Of a DNA stretch of 64,000 nt, positions 21,800 through 33,700 are shown piece by piece; position 1 is the stretch's first letter; each line of letters begins with the position of its first letter. The stretch is from Microcyclospora pomicola (taxonomy: Eukaryota > Ascomycota > Dothideomycetes > Capnodiales). Location of the stretch: contig NHNY01000001.1 in the NCBI GenBank assembly GCA_002786065.1, forward strand, positions 558,001 through 622,000, read 5' to 3'. Under the pieces are notes generated by a model. It searched no databases, was not told the DNA's origin, and saw only the letters and a program-made list of their open reading frames with translations. Position numbers and translations under genes: made by a program.

Positions 21800-22423
21800 G
21801 GCATTTGTTTGTTGCGGTGGACGTCTAGTGCGCGGGCACAGGGGAGATCTCGCGAGCGCGCACTTTTTTTCTCATGCACGACATGCTCTAGTAAAGCAGC
21901 CGAACGGAACGAAGCGGTTGACGTATGTACGTATTTACAGCATGATTTACTGTACCCTAAGCCTTCGCTCTGTATAATGTGCGCAATGCACCCTGCGTCA
22001 ACGAGCACGGTAAACGGAGGTACATGTGGAGTAGACTTTCTCGAATTCACATACGCTCAACGATGTCGACTTGGTTGGAGTAGAACGAAGTATAGTAAAA
22101 CAAAGTGAGATGCAATGAAGCAAAGCGATCTACGTACGTAGAAAAAGTATATACAGGTGAAGCCTTTAGGTTTCTAGGTCTGGACTTCGAGACAAATATG
22201 CAAAGGCAGGTGGCAGAGGTAATCAATAATAGCCCGACAATGCTGAAGCGATCAGGTAAACATCCGCATCCTCAACAAACCACACAAACACAATGCGTAG
22301 CTTTTGGGGGGAGTGACTGATAGCATCGCGATCATGAATTCGTGAAAACCCTTGACAAATATCGGCATGAAAACGATTACTGCGCAGGCGGTAACAGATG
22401 GGCGAGCTTCAGGATGCGGTGGC
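21800..22423. other. convergent intergenic spacer
   Basis: 3' flanks of the Chk2-like kinase and the debrancher. No domain-bearing frame or repeat was seen. Confidence 0.6.
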
Positions 22424-25400
22424 TCACAAGAGCTCGGCGCTGGCCTTGGTCGCGTCGTCGTAGAGGTCTATTATGCACCCTGCGGACCACGCTTGGGAAG
22501 GGCACTGGGAAGAGAAGAAAACAAATGTCAGCATACCTGCACCTCAACATGATCGAGAGTGGTGATGATGGGAAACACTTACTGAATCAGCACAGAAGCT
22601 GCCATTGCGGTTGGTCAGCTCGGTAAGGCCCGCCCATGGGTTGTCGTGCAAGTGCTTCATGCTGCCATGCAGACGCTGGGTGACCTGCTGGAAGGCCTCG
22701 ACCTTCTCCTCCTTGGTCTGGCGGCGCATGAGATCGAACTTGAGGAGGGCGCGTAGGAAGAAGCCGGTGGGCCATAGCCATTCGGGACCCTGGTGGTAGT
22801 TGCGGCCTTTGGCGGTCTGGAAGTTGTCGCTATCGTCCGAGTTGATGTAGTCGGGGTGGTATTCCAGGTCGGCTGGGTCAAGGGTGGCCATGCCAGTAGG
22901 GCCGCGAAGGACTTTGTCGGCGATCTCCAGCGCGCCAAGAGCATGGGCGGGATCGAAGAGATCGGGCGCGACGGCCATGGCGATGGCGAAGTTGGGGCGA
23001 AGCTGGTAATCGCGGTACTCTTTGCAGCCGCGGTAGACGTCCTTGTAAATACCCTTGCGGTTGACGATGGCCGGATTGACATCGTATTTGCCAAATTCTG
23101 AGGCATCGGCCGGGACGTAGTAAGCGTGCTCGAAGCTGGAGCGAAGCTTCGTAGCCCATTCTTTGTAGCTGACCTGGGTGCCGTCCTTGGTCTTCACACC
23201 CTCATGAGAGAACAGACCCTTGGACTGCAACTCGGTGACCCACTTGAGAGTGCTGAACAGCAGACCGGTTATCTCTACTGGTGCACCATCACGTGAAGTA
23301 CCTGGCTCGCCTTTGTTGCCGGCCTTGGCGGACTCGCCCATCTTGTCCATCCAGGTACCGCAATTGTGCTCATTACCACCAAAGATGATACCGGTCTTCC
23401 AGTCCACATCGACGTCGATATTGAAGCCTTCAGACTTCATCTGGCTGTCAAGGCTGGGGCCAGCGTTGTACTCACGGAAGTGCAGACCACTGGCGTGTCG
23501 TTGTAAGCACTCGTGGATGACATCTTCAACAGTACTTGATTCGCGATACGCGCGAGCATCATCGAACGGGAACCAGTCGTCTTTGTATGGTGAGAAGCGT
23601 CGCTTGACTTGCTCCTTGAGGATAGCACTGCCGTTTGGAACCAACGTAACGTAGTCTTGGATGTTTTGTAGGAAGAACCAGACAGAGTCTCTGCTGTTGT
23701 AGCGCGGAAGCTTTCCAGATCCGAGCAGGTTGGGGATCATACCGTGCTTCACCAAGCTGGCAAAGCACAGAAGGTGTTCTCTGGCATCATCATACCGTCC
23801 TGTCGTGATGAGTAGACCGCGCATGGCAATCATGGTGTCACGGCCCCAGCAACGTGCCCAGTCCTGGGCAAAATGAGGCAGACCAGCAGCGAGCGAAGGC
23901 ACGAGCTTGACGGGCCACAGGGATGCATTCTCCATGTATCCTTGCATCTGGCATGACACTACCGCCAGCTTCTTGAGAAAGTGTTGACCGTTTTGGATAG
24001 TTGGTGACATCTGCTCAACACCACGTTCAATGGCGGCTTTATGCGCAACGCGAATGATCATGGCGAAGTACCGTGGAAGCAAGAAACTGGGTACCTTACG
24101 GATGGCATCAAATCGCTCGCGGAACCAGTTTGCAACTATCGATAGGTCGCCATAGATGTCACGCTGAGCAAGCTTGTCCATGCGATTGACGATGAAGTCC
24201 ATAGGCCAAGGACCGTCGCGTAGATGGTTGCAGATTGGGTGGCCCAGGTCATTACGTTCGATGACGTCCCTGAGGACCGACCACCACCCCTGCAGGCCAG
24301 CATAAACGAGCGGTCCGTGATTGGGGATAGTGTAAACACCATCCTGCCCATTCGTTGAGGCCCGCTCTTCTGCATCGGCACGGTACAGTACGGCATTCAG
24401 GTCGACGAGGCTGAGGTGTTGGAATGCTTCACGAGCGCCAGAGTTGACAAACTTGTCAAGGCCCTCGCCGTGCTCACATCCAGGGATCCACGTCTCGAAG
24501 ATTGCGACTGAGCCAGGCGGGAAGTTGTCCGGTACGGTGATGACAGTATCATCTCCTTGCGAGTCACATTGTACACCACGGATGTCCTTGGTCCTGCTAG
24601 GAATGCCTCGCAGAACTTTGTCGTGAATGGCAGCTTGTTTCGCCTCTGAGCTCTGGTCGCATTCCAGCTTCCAGGCTCCTAGGAATTTGGCCTTGGTACC
24701 CGCGAGGCGTTGTGTTCCAATACCGCCATTGCCATTGCCATAGCCCGGGAAAGCCGTATGAGCGATAAGATAGTAGCCGCGTCGAGATTTGGGGTGCATG
24801 CGGTGGACAGTGATGTACTCACCCTCATGATGCACGAAACTCTCGTCATAGTGATCCATGGCCATGATGGTGTGGAGCTGATTCATCAAACGCTTGACAC
24901 CACCGATACCCTCACTCGGACCAACGCGCATGGAGTCGCTAAGTTTGAGCTGACTGTATGGAGAGGTGTATTGACGTTTCTCGTGAACCAACTCAATCAA
25001 CTCCGGGTACAATTCGTCATACCCGAAGACAGAGCCAGCAGCGGATGCACACATGGCAACCAGAGCGGAGTTCGGAAGAGTATCACGGCCGTCGCGGCGC
25101 TGAACAGGCAATTCATTGTCATGGGTGCAGTCCATCAACAAAGCGTGGATCTTGGACGGGATGATCTTGTGGATAACCTCCTTGCCACGAGGAGATCCGT
25201 TGGTTGTGCCGTTCGTGATTGGCTTTGTGTCCAAACCGGAGATGTCATCAACTTCAAAGCTCCCAATAGGACGACCGCAGTTGACGTGGACCAACTTGGA
25301 CACTTCGGCGGTCGACCAACATTGCATCGCTTCGCGAATCAAAAAGCTGATACCAAGCTTTTGGCAGTAAAGGAAATCCATCTTCTCATCACCAGAGAAC

Positions 25401-27220
25401 AGCTCGGCCGCGACGACAAGATTAGGCTGTACGCACCGAGCAGCATCAAGCATGTGTTCGGCAACATGGAGTGGTGTCGAATGGCAGTTGTCAATCCGGA
25501 AGCCGTGGAAGTGTTTTGCCATCAGCTGCGTGTACTCGGTCATGTACTTCCAAAGGTATGGGCTGTCATCAGGACCAGTGCCGTAACGAAGCTTCACGCA
25601 GTCGCCCCAAACGATGAGCTCACGTCGGAGATAGACCTTCGACATGGGGCCAGCGTTGTCTTTCATCACATCGGCGGCCCACACCCAGCCGTTGTTCGCA
25701 AGTGCCAGTGCATCTGGGTTGTGTCCTTGGGTGGTCTCGTTCAGCGGGAGGCGAGTGAAGTATGATTCGATCAAAGGGTTCTGAATGGTGATGTCGCCGG
25801 TCTTGGGTCCATTGTCGTCAAGGCGTACATACTTCGTTCTGTTGAAGACCTGCTCCAGGATTGCAGCAACGTCGGCGTCATATTCGCGATACCACTCCAG
25901 GTTGAGCTCGTTCATGAATGCATGCGCGGTACCATACGCGGTCCGCTCATCACCAGCTCCACTGCCCCTCTTGTTGAACTTGCCAAACAGTTTGACAAGG
26001 AGGACCGCTGTCTTCTGTGGCACAGGATTACGTCGGAAACGTTCGCCCATGCGGTTTTTGCCCGGGCAGGCGTTCTGTCGTAGCCAGTCGGCCTTTTGCT
26101 TGAGCGACCAAGAAACGACGTTGTCTGGCACGGACCCACTCAAGTCAACATCGTTCTCCATCCAGGCAGCTACTGCAGCTTGAGTGCTCTTCTCGACATC
26201 ACAGACATAGAACTCCCAAAGTTTAGTGGCTCCCAGAACGTGAACCTTGGCAGCTTCCATGATGCGAAGCAAGTCTTCTACGGAGCTGAGGTGGGTTGGT
26301 AGACCGAGAGTGGCAAGATTCGACGAGAACTTGAGGAAGGCGCTGTCAAGTTCGTAGGCAGGTCTAAGATGGGGTGCTGTTTCAATGTTGTAGCCACACT
26401 CTGGGTGCTCTTCTAGCCATTTGCTGTTGTTGGCGGTGTGGTTCCAGACAACGTCCGTGAGGCCAAGAAGCCCATACTCGTTCTCCATCTTCGCTGTCAA
26501 TTCCTGGACGTCTTGTTCGCCATTGGGGAAGACAGACTTGTCAAAAGTGTGCTGATCGTAGATCGAATATGGCGAGTTGCTGTCACCGCGTATCATAAGC
26601 GGGGTGAAGTGGACCATGTTGTATCCTCGCTCGCTGATGCCATGGAGATGCTGATCCCAGTCGTGCGGGTATTTGCCCATGAACTTGGATAGCACGGAAA
26701 TGATCGAGATTGCGTCGAGCGGTACGCGCTGCTTTTGGACGTGCAGGCTCGGGGAGACATCGATGAAGTATTCCGGGGTCTTGATGGGCTTCGGGGTTTC
26801 GGTTTTGGTGGTGGAGAAGGGTGGTAGGGGAGTGTAGGAGCAGTAGAAGGAGAAGGCGCCAGCTGTGTGTACGGGAACATCGATCTTGAGGACCTCGTTG
26901 AAGCTTGGCTTCAGCCTGAGGGGAAAAGGTCAACAAACTGCCGCACAACGACCGGGCGCCATCAGGATGATAAGGTACACTCACTTGTACTCTCGGTACG
27001 TCTTGCGATCGAAATGTTCGCCCTTGGCAGGAATGTTCACCCATAGACTGCCCTGCCTGCAAATGGAGCTGGTGCCATCGATCTCAAAGCGAATGGTGTA
27101 GGCCGGGATGGTAGGAGGAGGCAGATAGATGTATGGCTGATCGCCGGGAAGGTCGGGGGATCCATCGTCTTTGAGAGGGAGGAGGTGGACGGTGTGATCG
27201 TGCACCTGTGTGGGAGCCAT
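22424..27220 (-). CDS. GDB1: glycogen debranching enzyme
   Basis: Bifunctional cytosolic enzyme: 4-alpha-glucanotransferase plus amylo-alpha-1,6-glucosidase, which removes branches during glycogen breakdown. Exons 27220-26985, 26915-22583 and 22504-22424 keep phase and give 1549 residues, normal for the eukaryotic enzyme. The N-terminal GH13 domain shows GLTDVVWNHTANNS, FHGFRIDNCHSTPLHVAEHM (catalytic Asp), VAAELFSGDE (acid/base Glu) and MDCTHDNELP. The C-terminal GH133 glucosidase part includes AQDWARCWGRDTMIAMRGL and FGGNEHNCGTWMDKMG. The last exon is only 81 nt; its CPSQAWSAGCIIDLYDDA matches the family's conserved end, so the small exon is well supported. The first exon carries a beta-sandwich start (PAYTIRFEIDG). 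Confidence 0.96.
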
Positions 27221-28651
27221 TATATATGCTGCAGCGATTGAGCAAGTCCTGATTCATGATACCATTAGCTGTCTCTGAACCCAAGCCCATGCTCTATGAC
27301 CATTGAAGTATACGAACAATCAATCCACCGACCAAGCTCTTGCCCGCCCGTCGTGATGAGCCGAATACTAATTGTGGAGGATTGGCTCAATGGTGGTATA
27401 TGGAGGCGGTGAAACGAGTTGACTAAAGCGACTGGCGTATGAATGGCTGGTCTACAGAGATGCCCGGAACTCGTGAGAGGAGTAGATCGTGATGCGTGCA
27501 GGTAACAGATGTCGTATAAGGGATGTGTATGTTATCGAGGAGTGGACAGATCGAAGGGCCAGAGCAAAGGCGCAAGGCGAGGCAGCACTCGGGTGGGGTG
27601 TTGCTGCTCTTTTTCTCGATGTCGTGGCTCGTAGCAGCTGCCTCAACCGATCAATGGCAGGCACCCGGGTGAGAGTAGGAGGTATGAGGAGGAGGTGGAG
27701 GTGGAGGAGACGGAGGGCGTGAAAGGTGAGGGCGGAAGGAGAGGATGGTCGCGGTGAGACTCGGTATCTGGAGACGAGACGGAAGAAACAATGATAGCTC
27801 GAATGCGGTCGTACTTTGCTACTACTGTGATCTGTGTACCGCACAATGCCGTTGACATGAACACAACAACCCTCATTCTACTACCTCTACACGATCAATG
27901 CTCTCCGATCTGTTCAGCCAGATGCTGCTGGACGGTAATCTGGCATCTGTTTTCTTCCTTGTTAGCTTGCACCGCTGATCGCTGATCTGGAGGTTTGGCG
28001 TGCGCTTGACGTGTATGCGGCTCACCCGTTACCGCCGGTTGCCTCGCCATGTTTTTCTGCCCCACCCGTCCGTTCACTTTTAGCGGTCGATTTACTCCGC
28101 GGGCATGCTCAGGCACCGGACTGTGCGTACTCCGTACACATAAAGCATATATGGAATCACCCCGGTAGCGTGTCTGTCATAGATAGGTAGGATATCATGA
28201 CAGTCACCGGACGATCTGGCCATAAACGGCGTACATTGTATCGTCTACCTCATGGTGAAATACATGCCGACCACATGAGACTGAAAGACATCGAACATGA
28301 AGACTTGACAGTCGATACGTCATACCAACGATCAGTCCTTACCGATTATCTCTCAACGCAATGGTGATTTTGCTCAAATACAGGAGCTCACCAGGCTCAA
28401 ACATAATTGAACCTCATAATCCGGCCATTCCATGACATGTCATTGAGCTGTGAAGCGGAATAAGGTACCTTATGTTGTTGCAGTCTATGATCAAGAGTCC
28501 TTCCGAACGACTGACAAGTCCAGATATCAGACGGAAGTGTTCCGCCCTCAGCATGACTCGCGTCAAAATAATTCCATGAGCACATGAAGAATTATTCTAG
28601 GTCGTATACCTGAGTGATATCAGCAATCGCAGACATAGTCCTTGCGCAATC
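27221..28651. other. long divergent intergenic region
   Basis: About 1.4 kb between GDB1 and RSA4, which point away from each other, so it holds two promoters. Several 60-130 codon frames exist on both strands, none with recognisable content. A purine-rich/pyrimidine-rich stretch lies at about 27660-27740. No tRNA or transposon signature was seen. Confidence 0.5.
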
Positions 28652-30190
28652 ATGGCCACGGTTCTGCCACCCCCATCGAAACGCCTGAAGACTGCGGCAG
28701 CTGCCCGCGCCCGCGAACAAGTCTCTCCCCCAAGAATTCCAGAAGGCCTGCAACGAATCCAGTTCCGCGATGCAGATACTGGAGCTGCTCAAGGCCCCGT
28801 CGTGTCGGTCTCTCTCGCCGATCTGACCCCGAAGAACCTGTCTCTCCTTCTCAACAGTTTACTGGGCAAGACCGATCCTGGCGATCGCCTACCCTATCGC
28901 TTCTATAATCCTCTTGGTGACAGTGGAGGAGATTTCAATCAGGAGCAGATCATCAAAGCGTATGTGGACGGGACGACGACGACGGAGTTGCAATTGGATA
29001 TTCCTTGCAGAGCAGAGGCTGTGTACAAGGTCAAAGCAATCACAAGATGTTCAGCCAGTATCACAGGCCACGGAGAGTCTATCCTGACCGCCGCGTTCTC
29101 GCCTGCAAGCTCTTCTAGACTTGCAACGGGCAGCGGAGACAAGACAGCGCGAATATGGGACTGTGAGACCGGCACTCCGAAACACACGCTGAAAGGACAC
29201 ACCGGGTGGGTGTTGGCAGTGGCTTGGTCACCGGACGATGGGATGCTTGCGACAGGAAGTATGGATAACACAGTGCGGCTGTGGGGATCAGAAAAGGGAG
29301 AGCCGCTGGGAGGGCCGCTGAAAGGCCATACCAAGTGGATCACGAGTCTGGCATGGGAGCCATACCACATGAGAGAGCCTGGTAGACCACGATTTGCTTC
29401 TGCGTCAAAAGACTACACGATCAGAATCTGGGACGCCGTAAGCAGACATACCGACATGGCATTGACCGGGCACAAAGGATGCGTGTCATGTGTGAAGTGG
29501 GGAGGTGCTGGACAGATATATTCAGCCTCGCATGACCGCAGTGTGAAAGTCTGGGATGCGGTGAAGGGGACTCTCATCCACACGCTGAATGCTCATGCAC
29601 ACTGGGTCAATCACCTCGCACTATCAACAGATTCAGTACTACGCACGGGATATTTTGATCACCAGGGAAAGAAAGACGTGCCAGAGACAGTGGATGCCAA
29701 ACGAAAGAAAGCCAAGGCTCGCTATGATGCGGCGACAGCTGGAGCTGGAGGCATCGAGCGACTGGTCACTGCTAGTGATGACTGCACAATGTATCTCTGG
29801 GAGCCGTCACGGTCTACCAAGCCACTACAGCGCATGATCGGCCATCAGAAGCAAGTGAACCACGTCACGTTCTCTGCAGATGGCGCCTTGATAGCATCTG
29901 CAGGGTTTGACAACCACATCAAGCTCTGGAATGCGAAAGACGGCAAATTCCTGAACACATTACGAGGTCATGTTGGTCCGGTGTACCAGTGTGCTTTCTC
30001 TCCAGATAGCCGGCTGCTGGTCAGCGCTTCGAAAGACACAACACTGAAAGCATGGGATGTCAAGACTGGGAAGCTGGCAGAAAATCTGCCCGGGCATCAG
30101 GATGAGGTGTTTGCTGTGGATTGGGCACCGGACGGCGATCGAGTAGGTAGCGGAGGCCAAGACAAGGCCGTACGGATTTGGCGGCATTGA
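28652..30190 (+). CDS. RSA4: ribosome assembly factor Rsa4 / Notchless
   Basis: Nucleolar WD40 protein of pre-60S particles. Its N-terminal domain is pulled by the AAA+ ATPase Rea1/Midasin to release assembly factors. The single exon encodes 512 residues, matching yeast Rsa4 (515). Residues ~35-120 are the NLE ubiquitin-like domain (VSLADLTPKNLSLLLNSLLG). An eight-bladed propeller then runs to the end, with repeats such as GSGDKTARIWDCETG, GSMDNTVRLWG, SASKDYTIRIWDA, SASHDRSVKVWDA, SAGFDNHIKLWNA and SASKDTTLKAWDV, finishing GGQDKAVRIWRH. A Lys-rich loop (QGKKDVPETVDAKRKKAKAR) interrupts one blade, a known feature of the family. The N-terminal PSKRLK may be a nuclear signal. Confidence 0.96.
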   Translation: MATVLPPPSKRLKTAAAARAREQVSPPRIPEGLQRIQFRDADTGAAQGPVVSVSLADLTPKNLSLLLNSLLGKTDPGDRLPYRFYNPLGDSGGDFNQEQIIKAYVDGTTTTELQLDIPCRAEAVYKVKAITRCSASITGHGESILTAAFSPASSSRLATGSGDKTARIWDCETGTPKHTLKGHTGWVLAVAWSPDDGMLATGSMDNTVRLWGSEKGEPLGGPLKGHTKWITSLAWEPYHMREPGRPRFASASKDYTIRIWDAVSRHTDMALTGHKGCVSCVKWGGAGQIYSASHDRSVKVWDAVKGTLIHTLNAHAHWVNHLALSTDSVLRTGYFDHQGKKDVPETVDAKRKKAKARYDAATAGAGGIERLVTASDDCTMYLWEPSRSTKPLQRMIGHQKQVNHVTFSADGALIASAGFDNHIKLWNAKDGKFLNTLRGHVGPVYQCAFSPDSRLLVSASKDTTLKAWDVKTGKLAENLPGHQDEVFAVDWAPDGDRVGSGGQDKAVRIWRH

Positions 30191-30731
30191 GATGAGATGC
30201 TGGAAAATGGCATGAAGAGAATCATATGACCGATACAGAACGTGTGATGAATGGTGATCGGGTTATTTGGGCTTCGGCCATCATGATATACATGATGAAT
30301 TCCTGTACGCCGTGCTGCAACTGATGATACGCGTTTGCTACCTCATGTAATGAACGGGCGTTCCGCTCAGCGTGATAAATGTATACTTGTCAAAGCACGG
30401 ACCACGCGGCTTCTCCGTGTTGCGTCGTTGCTCCAACACAGCTGCTGCCACCTGGATCCGCGAAACTACCACCACTTCTCTCATTCTCCTTTACATCTCC
30501 TCCATCTCCACCACACCTCGACACGCTGTCACGACCCTCCCGCCACTCCTTTGGTCCTCGAAACTGCTTCCTCGACGGGCATTGACCGTATCACGACGCT
30601 TTCAGGGTTTCATTGCGAGGCGCATCGGCTGCCTGAGGGAGACTGCCACATAATACTCAGGAACAGGACAGTCGCGTTCATTTCCGGTCTCTGGATGAGG
30701 ACAACGACCTGTCAGCGTCATATCCACCATC
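30191..30731. promoter_or_regulatory. clathrin gene upstream region, pyrimidine-rich
   Basis: Between RSA4 and CHC1 on the same strand. A C/T-rich stretch at about 30460-30560 precedes the CHC1 start, as is common in highly expressed fungal genes. A 141-codon frame here (30335-30760) has no domain. Confidence 0.45.
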
Positions 30732-33700
30732 ATGGGTTCACTTCCGATCAAATTCACTGAGCTGTTGCAGCTTACGGCGGCCGGCATCCTGGTATGTGAT
30801 AGCATTCCCCCAAACCGGCCCTGAAGCCATTCGATTGACTCCTGCCCTTTAGCCCGCCTCCATAGGTTTCAACACATGTACTCTCGAATCCGACTCGTTC
30901 GTTTGTGTCCGACAAAAAGTCGACGAGAACGCGCAACCCGAGGTGCTGATCATCAACCTCAAACATGGCAACAGTGTCATGCGCAGGCCCATTAAGGCCG
31001 ATAGTGCCATCATGCACTACAACAAAGAGATCATTGCATTGAAGGCTGGTGGAAAGACGCTACAGATCTTTGACCTGGCGCAAAAGTCCAAGATCAAGAG
31101 CACGACAATGAACGAGGACGTGGTGTTTTGGAAGTGGTTCAACGAGACTACCCTAGGTCTTGTCACGGACAGCAGCGTCTACCACTGGAATATCTTCGAC
31201 GCCTCACAAGTCTCGCCCGCCAAGGTCTTCGACCGCAACCAAAACCTTGCAGGCTGCCAGATCATCAACTACCGCGTCAGTGATGACGAGAAGTGGATGG
31301 TGGTAGTGGGCATCACACAGCAAGCAGGTCGTGTTGTTGGCAACATGCAGCTTTACTCGCGCGACCGTGGCATTAGTCAGGCCATCGAGGGACACGCGGC
31401 TGCATTTGGCACGTTGCGCTTGGACGATGCGCCGGCAGATACGAAGCTGTTCACTTTTGCAAATCGCACAGCAACCGGAGCAAAATTACACATCGTCGAG
31501 GTGGACCATACTGCACCGAACCCGCAGTTCACCAAGAAAGCGGTGGATATCTACTTCCCAGCAGAGGCCACCAACGACTTTCCAGTAGCCATGCAAGTCT
31601 CGCGGAAGTACAAGGTCATTTACTTGGTTACTAAGTATGGCTTCATTCACCTTTACGATCTTGAGACGGGTGCGACGATCTTCATGAACCGCATTTCGAG
31701 CGATACCATCTTCACCACAGCGGGCGACGAGGATGGTTCTGGCATTGTCGGAGTAAATCGCAAGGGTCAAGTTTTGGCCGTCAGTGTCGATGAGAACACC
31801 GTCATCCCATACCTTCTCCGAAGTCCCGAGAATGCAGAGCTAGCCTACAAGCTTGCGTCAAGAGCTGGTCTACCCGGTGCGGATCAACTATACCAGCAGA
31901 GATTCGACCAATTGCTCAACTCAGGCAAGTACCAAGAAGCTGCCAAGACTGCTGCAAACTCACCCCAAGGTTTCCTGCGAACACCGCAGACCATCGAGAG
32001 GTTCAAGGCGGTCCCTCAGCAGCAAGGACAGCTATCAGTGATTCTCCAGTATTTTGGTATGTTGCTTGATAAGGGCAAGCTGAACCAACACGAGACACTC
32101 GAGCTGGCACGCCCTGTTCTGTCACAGAACCGCAAGCATCTGTTGGAGAAATGGATGAAGGAGGGTAAGCTTGGCTGCTCTGAGCAATTGGGTGATCTCG
32201 TCCGCATGCACGACCTGGCTCTTGCTCAATCCATTTATCAAGAAGCTGGAGCCTCCCAGAAAGTCATTGCTGCAATGGCTGAATCCGGCAACTTCGACCA
32301 GATCCTGGCATACAGCCGCAGTGTTGGGTACACTCCTGACTACAACTCACTGATCCAGCACGTTGTGCGAATCAATCCGGAGAAGGGTGCTGAGTTTGCC
32401 ACTGCTCTTGCGAAGGAGGATGTCAACCTCATCGATATCCCAAGAACACTCGATATTTTCCAGTCGCAGAACATGGTGCAACAAGCTACCGCCTTCTTGT
32501 TGGATGTTCTTGCGGCAAACAGCCCCGAGCAAGGTGACTTACAGACCAGACTGCTCGAAATGAATTTGTTGAATGCTCCACAAGTAGCGGACGCGATCCT
32601 TGGTAACGAAATGTTCACACACTACGACCGTCCTCGGATCGCTCAATTGTGCGAGAACGCTGGACTCCTTACCCGAGCACTTGAACACTACGAGGACCCC
32701 GCTTCGATCAAGCGTTGCATTGTCCAGACAGATAAGATCTCGCCAGATTTCCTGATCAACTACTTCGGCCGCTTGACCGTCGACCTTGCAATGGAGTGCT
32801 TGGACGAGATGTTGAAGGTGAACATTCGCCTGAACCTTCAAGCTGTCATCGATATTGCAAAGAAGTACTCAGATTTGTTCGGCCCAACCAGAATCATCGA
32901 CTTGCTCGAGAAGTACAGAACAGCCGAAGGTCTCTACTTCTACCTCGGCGGTATCGTCAACATCAGCGAGGACAAGGACGTGACTTTCAAGTACATCGAG
33001 GCCGCTACCAAGATGGGACAGCTGCAGGAAGTCGAGCGTATCTGTCGCGAGAGCAATGCATATGACCCAGAGAAGGTGAAGAACTTCTTGAAGGAGCAGA
33101 GGCTGACGGAGCAACTGCCATTGATCATTGTGTGCGACCGTTTCAACTTCATCCACGATTTGGTGCTTTTCCTCTACAAGAACCAGCAGTTCAAGTCTAT
33201 CGAGGTCTACGTCCAGCGCGTCAACCCCGGGCGGACTCCTGCTGTCATCGGCGGCCTTCTCGATGTGGATTGCGACGAGGGAATCATCAAAGGTCTTCTC
33301 AGCTCCGTCGAGCCATCTAGCATCCCGATCGATGAGCTCGTGTCTGAAGTGGAGTCTCGCAACAGGCTCAAGCTTCTGCTGCCGTTCTTGGAGACTACTC
33401 TGGCTGCTGGCAACCAGCAACCGGCTGTGTACAATGCGCTCGCAAAGATCTACATTGACTCCAACAACAACCCGGAGAAGTTCTTGAAAGAAAATGATCT
33501 CTATGACACACTCACTGTCGGCAAATACTGCGAGAAGCGCGATCCTAACCTCGCATACATTGCATACAGGAAAGGACAAAACGACTTGGAGCTCATCTCC
33601 ATCACAAACGACAATGCGATGTACAAGGCGGAGGCAAGATACCTGCTGGAGCGTGGCGATGCCGAGATCTGGCAGTACGTGCTCTCCGAGAACAACATCC

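Noticed and set aside
24710-25765. 351-codon open frame on the + strand
   Set aside because: Lies wholly antisense to the conserved glycogen debrancher exon and has no domain; GC-rich coding DNA often opens the opposite strand.
30335-30760. 141-codon frame on the + strand
   Set aside because: Overlaps the clathrin start in another frame and is made largely of a pyrimidine-rich leader.
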